Origin: Actinomycetes bacterium
GTDB lineage: Bacteria; Actinomycetota; Coriobacteriia; Coriobacteriales; Coriobacteriaceae
Length of the DNA stretch: 10,985 bases
NCBI GenBank assembly: GCA_023441725.1
Contig: JAEZNV010000021.1
Span: 1-10,985 of the forward strand
Direction of reading: 5' to 3'
In this document: one piece after another, positions 6,522 to 10,985 of the stretch
How the letters are laid out: every line of letters begins with the position of its first letter
How positions within the stretch are numbered: the stretch's first letter is position 1
Made by a program: the position numbers and the translations under genes
Notes under the pieces: generated by a model
Told to the model about the DNA's origin: nothing
Databases searched by the model: none
What the model saw: the letters and a program-made list of their open reading frames with translations, nothing else

Positions 6522-7223
6522 CTACCACTCGATCGTCTCGATAGGCACGGGATTTTGCTGGACCGTCTCGCTCTCCACGCGACCACTCTTAAAGCGGATC
6601 AGGCGATCGGCCATGGGCGCGAGCGCGGAGTTGTGCGTGATGATGATGACCGTAATGCCCTGCTTGCGGCAGGTATCCTGCAGCAGCTGCAAGATCTGCT
6701 TGCCGGTTTTATAGTCGAGCGCGCCCGTGGGCTCGTCGCATAAAAGAAGCTTGGGGTTCTTGGCCAGTGCGCGGGCAATGGACACGCGCTGCTGCTCGCC
6801 GCCTGAAAGCTGCGCGGGGAAGTTGGCGAGGCGCTCGCCCAGGCCAACCTGGCGAAGCGTCTGTTCGGCATCGAGCGAATCGGGGCAGATCTGAGCTGCA
6901 AGCTCAACGTTTTCGAGCGCCGTCAGGTTGGGAACCAGATTGTAGAACTGAAAGACAAAGCCGACGTCGGCGCGGCGGTACTCCACAAGCTGCGCCTCGT
7001 TGGCAGAGCTCACGTCGCGCCCGTCCACTGTCACGGAGCCGGAGGTTACCGTATCCATGCCGCCTAGGATGTTGAGCGCCGTAGTCTTGCCGGCGCCCGA
7101 AGCGCCCAGGATAATGGCGAGCTCACCGCGCTCAACGGTAAAGCTCGCGCCGTCGAGCGCATGGATGCGGGCATCGCCCTCGCCGTATGCTTTGATGACG
7201 TCTTTGAATTCGATATAGGCCAT
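6522..7223 (-). CDS. ABC transporter ATP-binding protein (MacB/LolD-like)
   Basis: This 233-residue ATPase powers the adjacent FtsX-type permease. Motifs are Walker [10 protein letters not shown] (40-48), the Q-loop Gln in FVFQFYNL (Q92), signature LSGGEQQR (139-146), Walker [13 protein letters not shown] (159-170) and the switch His in ITHN (H197). The CDEPTGALD form and the short length match the LolD/MacB-type subfamily, which works with permeases undergoing mechanotransmission rather than classic substrate channels. The ATG at 7223 has a modest GGGAA site upstream on the minus strand. It is the first gene of the operon. A 40-bp repeat lies 54 bases upstream of the start. A possible -10 (TAATAC) is visible about 35 bases upstream, but no clear -35. 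Confidence 0.95.
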   Translation of the reverse strand: MAYIEFKDVIKAYGEGDARIHALDGASFTVERGELAIILGASGAGKTTALNILGGMDTVTSGSVTVDGRDVSSANEAQLVEYRRADVGFVFQFYNLVPNLTALENVELAAQICPDSLDAEQTLRQVGLGERLANFPAQLSGGEQQRVSIARALAKNPKLLLCDEPTGALDYKTGKQILQLLQDTCRKQGITVIIITHNSALAPMADRLIRFKSGRVESETVQQNPVPIETIEW

Positions 7224-7277
7224 CGATCGGTTCCCATCTGGTCGGATAACTCTTTAGTATTACCCATTTCACGCCGA

Positions 7278-7317
7278 CCAAAAAGGGACAGGTTCATTTT
7301 GGCAGGTTTTATATGGG
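7278..7317 (+). repeat. 40-bp repeat, right copy, upstream of the ABC operon
   Basis: This matches the reverse complement of 3707-3746 at 37 of 40 positions. Here the internal stem is only CCAAAA/TTTTGG because the flank differs from the left copy. The two copies form an inverted pair enclosing the ABC operon. The bases 7318-7420 between this copy and the GyrI-like promoter show no further feature. Confidence 0.8.
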
Positions 7318-7424
7318 GAAACGACAGCCATAGATGAGGCGCCGGGGAGGCAGAGAAATCATCGACGGGGTCAGGCCGACCGCCAAACACAACGCACGCA
7401 TCTCTATCTGTCAGCAAAATCATT

Positions 7425-7438
7425 CGAACAGCTGTTCG
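7425..7438. promoter_or_regulatory. LexA (SOS) box over the GyrI-like gene promoter
   Basis: CGAACAGCTGTTCG is a perfect 14-bp palindrome. With flanks it reads TCGAAC-AGCT-GTTCGT, matching the Gram-positive/actinobacterial LexA box CGAACnnnnGTTCG. TATGAT hexamers at 7443-7448 and 7448-7453 are good -10 candidates, so the box would cover the -35/spacer. The start codon is 57 bases downstream. Confidence 0.7.
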
Positions 7439-7494
7439 TTTCTATGATATGATTCCGTTATCTAAGCAGGCCAATACGCAGAAAGGCGGCCAAC

Positions 7495-8133
7495 ATGGCG
7501 TTCGACTTTAAGAAGGAATGCAAGGAGCTCTACAAACCTGCAAGCAAGCCGAGCATCGTAACTGTCCCGCCTATGAGCTACGTTGCCGTTCGCGGAAAGG
7601 GCGACCCAAATACCGAAGGTGGCGAGTATCAAAACGCCCTGCCGCTGCTTTACGGCATCGCCTATACCGTCAAGATGTCGAAGAAAGGCTCAAGGAGTAT
7701 CAAGGGCTATTTCGACTTTGTGGTACCGCCGCTCGAGGGTTTCTGGTGGCAAGACTCCCCGAGCGGCGACATCGATTATGTACGCAAGGACGATTTCAAC
7801 TTTATCTCGTGCATTCGCCTGCCCGATTTCGTCACCCGAGATGACTTTGACTGGGCAGTCGCGGAAGCCACGACCAAAAAGAAACTTGACTTTTCTGCCG
7901 TCGAGCTGCTTAAAGTTGACGAGGGCCTCTGCGTTCAATGCATGCACACCGGGCCCTACGACAACGAACCGGCGACCGTAGGCGCTATGAATGAATACAC
8001 GACCGAGCAGGGCTATGTCCCCGACTTCTCAGACACTCGTTTCCATCACGAAATCTATCTCTCCGATCCACGCAAATGTGCACCGGAGAAACTTAAGACT
8101 GTGGTTCGTCATCCTATCAAGCGCGCTGAATAG
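7495..8133 (+). CDS. GyrI-like small-molecule-binding domain protein
   Basis: A 212-residue soluble protein with ATG 7495 and GAAAGGCGG just upstream. The family signature is clear: VPPMSYVAVRGKGDPN (24-39), LYGIAYTVKMSKKG (52-65), GYFDFVVPPLEGFWW (71-85) and a C-terminal MHTGPYDNEPATV segment. These are hallmarks of the stand-alone GyrI-like (PF06445) proteins. The fold binds hydrophobic small molecules. In Escherichia coli the gyrase inhibitor GyrI/SbmC is SOS-induced, and some stand-alone relatives are reported to hydrolyse cyclopropane-bearing DNA alkylators. Which applies here is unknown. The LexA box upstream suggests induction by DNA damage. No DNA-binding domain is attached. A stem at 8131-8157 follows the gene. 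Confidence 0.9.
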   Translation: MAFDFKKECKELYKPASKPSIVTVPPMSYVAVRGKGDPNTEGGEYQNALPLLYGIAYTVKMSKKGSRSIKGYFDFVVPPLEGFWWQDSPSGDIDYVRKDDFNFISCIRLPDFVTRDDFDWAVAEATTKKKLDFSAVELLKVDEGLCVQCMHTGPYDNEPATVGAMNEYTTEQGYVPDFSDTRFHHEIYLSDPRKCAPEKLKTVVRHPIKRAE

Positions 8134-8163
8134 CGTGGAGCGTCATCTCACGCGCTAGGTTTT
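8131..8163 (+). terminator. Terminator-like hairpin after the GyrI-like gene
   Basis: TAGCGTG (8131-8137, including the stop codon) pairs with CACG-CG-CTA (8149-8157) with a two-base bulge and is followed by GGTTTT (8158-8163). The stem is modest and the T-run short. Confidence 0.45.
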
Positions 8164-8206
8164 AAGCCAGCCAACCAGCCGCCTCCTAGGCCGTCCGGTA
8201 ATTATC

Positions 8207-8233
8207 TTGACGCGGCCCGTCGCATCTTATAAG
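8207..8233 (+). promoter_or_regulatory. Candidate sigma-70 type promoter for the Abi leader
   Basis: TTGACG (8207-8212) and TATAAG (8228-8233) each match the consensus hexamers at 5 of 6 bases. The spacer is 15 bases, slightly short. Transcription would start near 8240, about 65 bases before the Abi start codon. Confidence 0.5.
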
Positions 8234-8239
8234 TTTGTT

Positions 8240-8302
8240 TTGCTAAAGCTGGAAAGCCTCTCAACGATGCGCAACTCCAGCTCTTTTTCTATCAAGAGGC
8301 TT
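8240..8302 (+). ncRNA. Candidate structured leader RNA with interleaved stems before the Abi gene
   Basis: AGCTGGA (8247-8253) can pair with TCCAGCT (8276-8282), which is followed by CTTTTTCT (8283-8290), like an intrinsic terminator. AAGCCTCT (8254-8261) can pair with AGAGGCTT (8295-8302), which contains the Abi ribosome site. The order of halves is 1-2-1'-2', so the stems either form an H-type pseudoknot or are mutually exclusive. A short RNA of about 50 bases ending at the T-run, with the toxin-like gene read only by read-through, would resemble RNA-antitoxin arrangements known for type III and AbiF-type systems. The structure is seen; the role is inference. Confidence 0.4.
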
Positions 8303-8304
8303 AA

Positions 8305-8754
8305 ATGAAATACCGGAAGTCGCGGATATCCATCAACGAACAAATAGCACTATTGACAGAATACAGGGGTCTTAAGTGCTCTGATCAAAGCGAACTCGAG
8401 CGAGCTTTGGTCGAAGTCGGCCACTACAGACTGTCGGCCTACTGTTTTCCCTACAAAACCAAATGCAAGTCCGGGATTACCATCTTTCGCGAAGGCACAA
8501 CATTCGAAACCATCATCTACACGTATGAATTTGACCGAGCCCTCCGGCAGTTAATGTTTGATGCGGTCGGCAGAATTGAGATCTACCTCAAAAGCAGAAT
8601 TGCCTATCTTGCCTCTGAGGAACGCGGGCCTTTCTGTTACCCAGATGTCGCCATAACGAGGCTCAACTCGGCATGTCCATCGCGCTTTGCGCCGCGCTGG
8701 GCTACGCAGCCGTCTTTGGCAGCGCCACCAATACGCTGCTCGCACCCATCCTGA
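8305..8754 (+). pseudogene. Abi_2 (AbiD/AbiF-type) abortive infection protein, N-terminal fragment
   Basis: The ATG at 8305 follows AGAGG (8295-8299). Residues 8-115 match the N-terminal part of Abi_2 proteins: ISINEQIALL, then VGHYRLSAYCFPYK, EGTTFETIIYTYEFDRALRQLMFDAVGRIEIYLKSRIAYLAS and GPFCYPD. These proteins are usually near 300 residues and act in phage defence as HEPN-type RNA-targeting toxins. Here the similarity ends near 8645. The last ~35 codons of the frame are an out-of-frame reading of a chloride channel gene, so the C-terminal half is missing. Where relatives often show R-x4-H after the IEIxL helix, this copy has Lys and Tyr; that comparison is from memory and tentative. It is probably inactive as a toxin. 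See the leader RNA and junction entries. Confidence 0.82.
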
Positions 8755-8867
8755 TTGGCTGCGAAGTCTTCGGCTTCGGTAATCTGCCGGCATTCTTCAT
8801 CGTCTGCGTCGCGGCTTACCTGTTCAACATGGATAAGTCGATCTATGCCCTGCAGAAGCGGGCGTAG
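8652..8867 (+). pseudogene. C-terminal remnant of a ClC-type chloride channel/antiporter
   Basis: In a frame different from the Abi fragment, about 71 codons read NEAQLGMSIALCAALGYAAV and then FGSATNTLLAPILIGCEVFG, followed by LPAFFIVCVAAYLFNMDKSI and a basic end before TAG (8865-8867). The FGSATNTLLAPILIG stretch and the hydrophobic segment ending in YLFN with a Lys/Arg tail are the final membrane helices of bacterial ClC proteins, which are normally over 400 residues. No upstream part is present. The ATG at 8673 has no ribosome site and the fragment lacks the ion pathway, so it is a remnant and not a small gene. It begins exactly where Abi similarity ends, which marks a recombination or deletion junction at about 8640-8655. 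Confidence 0.8.
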
Positions 8868-8894
8868 AAAGATGTCCAAGCAAGTGGTCTCAAC

Positions 8895-8976
8895 CGGAAA
8901 CGGCATCCCACTCTAAGGCTATATTCCGGGACACGGTTTCCGTTTGGGACGCCATTCGGAAAGCGCATCCCGTTCT
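8895..8976. repeat. Cluster of short GGGA...TTTCCG repeats in alternating orientation
   Basis: CGGAAACGGCATCCCA (8895-8910) pairs imperfectly with CGGGACACGGTTTCCG (8927-8942) as a hairpin. A direct copy of the first unit, CGGAAAGCGCATCCCGTTCT (8957-8976), matches 8895-8914 at 16 of 20 bases. TGGGACGCCATTCGG (8945-8959) is a further related unit. The cluster lies between the chloride channel remnant and the convergent DNA methyltransferase gene and may act as terminator for one or both. Confidence 0.6.
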
Positions 8977-9011
8977 TTCACGGCGTCTTGGCTATGCAAA
9001 GTGCTCGAACG

Positions 9012-9590
9012 TTATTCCTCGTACGCGCCCTCGAGCCGAAGCAGCCACTCCTTGCGGTCAAGCCCGCCGGCATATCCGTTGAGCGAACCATCGGCGGCAA
9101 CCACGCGATGGCACGGCACGATAATCGAAATGGGATTGCGTGCAACCGCAGCCCCCACGGCACGCGGGGACACAACGGGAGCCTCGTTTCCCGGCACACG
9201 ATGTCGAGCCGCAACTCGCTGGGCTATCTCACCGTACGTAGCGACCTCGCCACGCGGGATAGAAAGCAGCTCAAACCAAACCTCGCGCTGAAACGCCGTG
9301 CCAATCATATGCAACGGCGGCGTAAACCGAGGCTCCTGCCCCGCAAAATAAGCATTCAGCCAAGCCCAAGAACGCTCAAGCACCGAAGAAGCCGCACCAT
9401 TTGCCGGATCCACCGAAGACATACCGCCGGCGCCAGAAACCGCATCGGCACCTTCAACGTGCTCCGCATCTTCTTTGAGCAGCGTAGAGCCAAAGTGCTC
9501 CTGTCCCTCAAACCAAAGCCCCGTCAGACCGCGGCCATCAGCGGCAAGCAAGATTTCGCCCAAAGGCGAAGCAAACGTCGTCGTGACCAC
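9012..9590 (-). CDS. ogt: Methylated-DNA--[protein]-cysteine S-methyltransferase
   Basis: Repairs O6-alkylguanine and O4-alkylthymine by irreversible transfer of the alkyl group to its own cysteine. The protein has 192 residues with the active site IIVPCHRVV (Cys160). Other family motifs are GTAFQREVWFELLSIPRGEV (97-116), TYGEIA (118-123), SPRAVGAAVARNP (141-153) and GYAGGLDRKEWLLRLE (172-187). The start is GTG at 9590, supported by AAAGGAG six bases upstream; no ATG fits. An acidic, Gly/Ala-rich stretch at 38-70 separates the N-terminal ribonuclease-like domain from the catalytic domain and is probably a loop insertion. I see no Ada-type AraC domain, so it is the Ogt class. The gene is monocistronic. 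Confidence 0.93.
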   Translation of the reverse strand: MVTTTFASPLGEILLAADGRGLTGLWFEGQEHFGSTLLKEDAEHVEGADAVSGAGGMSSVDPANGAASSVLERSWAWLNAYFAGQEPRFTPPLHMIGTAFQREVWFELLSIPRGEVATYGEIAQRVAARHRVPGNEAPVVSPRAVGAAVARNPISIIVPCHRVVAADGSLNGYAGGLDRKEWLLRLEGAYEE

Positions 9591-9752
9591 CTGCGGCTCC
9601 TTTCAAAACTCCGCAAACATAATACCGCGAACTGTGCAGACAACCCCGCAGATACGTCTGGGCGGGCTCGTAATTGTTTAAGCGAGGCTGTTTTCCCCAA
9701 TCAAACGAAGAAGACGCGGGGCATCGACGCCAGAGCGGTACCTCTATCAGCT
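9591..9752. other. Intergenic stretch with a tRNA D-arm-like sequence
   Basis: On the minus strand, 9755-9741 reads GCTCAGCTGATAGAG, identical to a common tRNA D-arm. The expected anticodon arm and acceptor stem are not found around it, so no tRNA gene is called. It directly abuts the 180-bp palindrome. The rest of this stretch, the 5' region of ogt, holds no promoter I can support. Confidence 0.35.
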
Positions 9753-9932
9753 GAGCTCTAATACTTTCCCGAGAAGTGAACGAGTAAAATCGAAGCCCCG
9801 GAGCATCCACACCTTTAGACCGCAAAACCGCAGGATTCGCGCAACAAAACCGCAGGAAATGGCGGTCAAAATATGCCAATGCTTCGGGGGTCCAAATAAG
9901 GTCGTTCACTTCTCGGAAAAGTATTAGACCTC
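9753..9932. repeat. 180-bp imperfect palindrome
   Basis: The outer arms 9753-9783 and 9902-9932 pair at 29 of 31 positions; the core is CTAATACTTT...GAGAAGTGAACGA with one mismatch in 26. The inner blocks 9795-9806/9879-9890 (10 of 12) and 9817-9823/9862-9868 (6 of 7) share the same centre (9842/9843), so the two halves have no net indels. Inside, CAAAACCGCAGGA occurs twice (9823-9835 and 9845-9857) as a direct repeat. Open frames run through it but look like by-products of the symmetry. It lies between ogt and asd, both on the minus strand. Confidence 0.85.
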
Positions 9933-9960
9933 GATTCGCACCAACCCCAAAGTCCCCGCA

Positions 9961-9990
9961 GGCAGCAGGCGCGACAGCGCCGCAGCTGCC
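9961..9990 (-). terminator. Stem-loop 1 of a tandem pair downstream of asd
   Basis: GGCAGC (9961-9966) pairs with GCTGCC (9985-9990), and GGCGC (9968-9972) with GCGCC (9977-9981), giving an 11-bp stem with a small internal loop. It lies about 165-195 bases past the asd stop on the minus strand. There is no T-run, so it may be a stem-only terminator or an RNA-stabilising hairpin. Confidence 0.5.
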
Positions 9991-10013
9991 GGCCGCGCCC
10001 CACAGTCCCCCAA

Positions 10014-10042
10014 GGCGGCAGGCGCAAAGCGCCGAGGCCGCC
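10014..10042 (-). terminator. Stem-loop 2 of the tandem pair downstream of asd
   Basis: GGCGGC (10014-10019) pairs with GCCGCC (10037-10042), and GGCGC (10021-10025) with GCGCC (10029-10033). The plan is the same as stem-loop 1, 53 bases away, with matching AGTCCCC ahead of each (9951-9957, 10004-10010). The bases 10043-10155 up to the asd stop are GC-rich and show nothing else. Confidence 0.5.
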
Positions 10043-10155
10043 GCCGGGATCAGGGCCCGCAACGGCCACGTGCCCTCACATCAGCCCAGCGGCCCCAACC
10101 AACAACGGCCCCATCGCAGGCCGCTCGCAGCAGCGCCACCGCCGGACAGGTCACA

Positions 10156-10985
10156 CTACTCGCAGAGCAGCTTAGCGATCTGGACGGCGTTGGTTGCCGC
10201 GCCCTTACGGATTTGGTCGCCGCAGCACCAGAAGGTGATGCCGCGCGCAGCCTCGGGGTTCGAGATGTCGCGGCGCACGCGGCCGACCCAAATCAGGTCC
10301 TGGTCGGAGGTGTCCATCGGCATGGGGAAGCGGTCGTGTGCATCCTCGGCAGCCATATCGTCAACCAGCTTGACGCCGGGAGCAGCAGCCAGCGCAGCAC
10401 GAGCCTCCTCAACCGTTATATCGCGCTCAAACTCGAGCGTAATGCTCTCGGAATGCGAACGCAGCACGGGCACGCGCACGCAGGTGCAGTTCACGCGCAG
10501 CTCGGGCAGGTGCATGATCTTGCGGCCCTCGTTTTGCAGCTTCATCTCCTCGGAGGTAAAGCCCTCTTCCTTGACGCCGCCGATCTGCGGAATCAGGTTG
10601 CTCGCCAGCTGGGCGGCAAACGCGCGCGGCTCAGGAATCTCCTCGCCACGGCCCAGGGCGGCCAGCTGAGCCTCGAGCTCGGCCATACCGGGGGCGCCAG
10701 CACCCGAAGCCGCCTGGTACGTCGAGACGATCATGCGCTTCACACCAGCGAGCTGATGCAGCGGCCACGTGGGAACCAGGCCGATAATGGTCGCGCAGTT
10801 GGGGTTGGCGATAAGGCCGTGATGCCACTTGATGTCGTCGGCATTGATCTCGGGCACAACCAGCGGCACCTCGGGATCCATGCGGAAGGCATGGCTGTTG
10901 TCGACCACGACGGCGCCGCGCTTGACGGCCTCGGGCAGTAGCTCCTTCGCGATGTCGTCGCCGGCGGCTCCAAGCACAATGTCAC
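10156..10985 (-). CDS. asd: Aspartate-semialdehyde dehydrogenase, C-terminal part (5' end beyond window)
   Basis: Reduces aspartyl phosphate to aspartate semialdehyde with NADPH, the branch point to lysine/diaminopimelate, threonine and methionine. About 276 codons are visible, ending at TAG 10158-10156; the family length is about 340-360, so the N-terminal nucleotide-binding GxxGxxG part lies off the window. Visible motifs are VVVDNSHAFRMDPEVPLVVP, NPNCATI with the catalytic Cys (codon 10797-10795), STYQAASGAGAPGM (substrate Gln and the SGAG loop), and VPVLRSHSESITLEFE with the active-site His. The end is KGAATNAVQIAKLL, typical of the family C-terminus. The frame stays open to 10985, so the first in-window GTG is not the true start. 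Two tandem hairpins lie downstream. Confidence 0.95.
   Translation of the reverse strand, partial: DIVLGAAGDDIAKELLPEAVKRGAVVVDNSHAFRMDPEVPLVVPEINADDIKWHHGLIANPNCATIIGLVPTWPLHQLAGVKRMIVSTYQAASGAGAPGMAELEAQLAALGRGEEIPEPRAFAAQLASNLIPQIGGVKEEGFTSEEMKLQNEGRKIMHLPELRVNCTCVRVPVLRSHSESITLEFERDITVEEARAALAAAPGVKLVDDMAAEDAHDRFPMPMDTSDQDLIWVGRVRRDISNPEAARGITFWCCGDQIRKGAATNAVQIAKLLCE

Noticed and set aside
6516..6528. GTG at 6528 as the permease start, overlapping the ATPase gene
   Set aside because: ATG at 6516 has a purine-rich GAGTGG at suitable spacing and sits just after the ATPase stop; the GTG has a poorer upstream site, though overlap cannot be fully excluded.
8673..8867. A genuine 64-residue membrane protein gene
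   Set aside because: No ribosome site at its ATG, and the sequence is recognisably the end of a ClC channel that continues in frame upstream of the ATG to the junction.
9700..9760. A complete tRNA gene on the minus strand
   Set aside because: Only the D-arm sequence matches; no 7-bp acceptor stem, anticodon stem or standard T-arm can be formed.
9538..10062. 174-codon minus-strand open frame through the 180-bp palindrome and ogt start
   Set aside because: It overlaps the well-supported ogt start and the palindrome, has no recognisable domain, and is biased by GC-rich sequence.

Overview
The window looks like a chromosomal segment of a high-GC, low-branching actinobacterium, most probably Coriobacteriia and close to Collinsella. 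This is inferred from base composition, codon use, strong AGGAG-type ribosome sites and the look of the proteins; no marker gene here proves it.

Layout. Positions 1-266 hold the 3' end of a probable Ntn-type linear amide hydrolase. A 6-phosphofructokinase (407-1486, +) follows. Positions 1480-3195 are dense in repeats: a 181-bp nested palindrome starting inside the pfk stop region, then a His-rich, membrane-anchored XRE-family regulator (1946-2860, +) bracketed by two same-orientation 71-bp hairpin elements, then an unrelated 160-bp palindrome. A small helical protein (3314-3634, +) converges on a two-gene ABC transporter operon on the minus strand: ATPase 6522-7223 and FtsX-type permease 3751-6516. 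This operon is bracketed by inverted copies of a 40-bp repeat. A GyrI-like protein (7495-8133, +) has a perfect LexA/SOS-type box over its promoter. Next comes an Abi_2 (AbiD/F-type) gene (8305-, +), preceded by a promoter and a short leader with interleaved stems plus a terminator-like run. It is broken after about 115 codons and joined to the last ~70 codons of a ClC-type chloride channel. An O6-alkylguanine-type DNA methyltransferase (9012-9590, -), a 180-bp palindrome (9753-9932), two tandem matched hairpins and the 3' part of aspartate-semialdehyde dehydrogenase (10156-10985, -) close the window.

How the parts may work together. The housekeeping genes (pfk, asd) are ordinary. The accessory stretch between them carries functions linked to DNA damage or defence: a LexA-boxed GyrI-like protein, an ogt-type repair protein and a decayed Abi toxin with a candidate leader RNA. 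It is also rich in palindromic elements that nearly all lie between genes or over stop codons. The most interesting observations are the structured leader in front of the Abi_2 remnant, the recurring class of long indel-free palindromes, the LexA box on the GyrI-like gene, the inverted repeats around the ABC operon, and the tandem hairpins with compensatory changes.

Intergenic stretches over 300 bases are 1487-1945, 2861-3313 and 9591-10155. Their contents are itemised below. Apart from the listed elements I see nothing coding in them.
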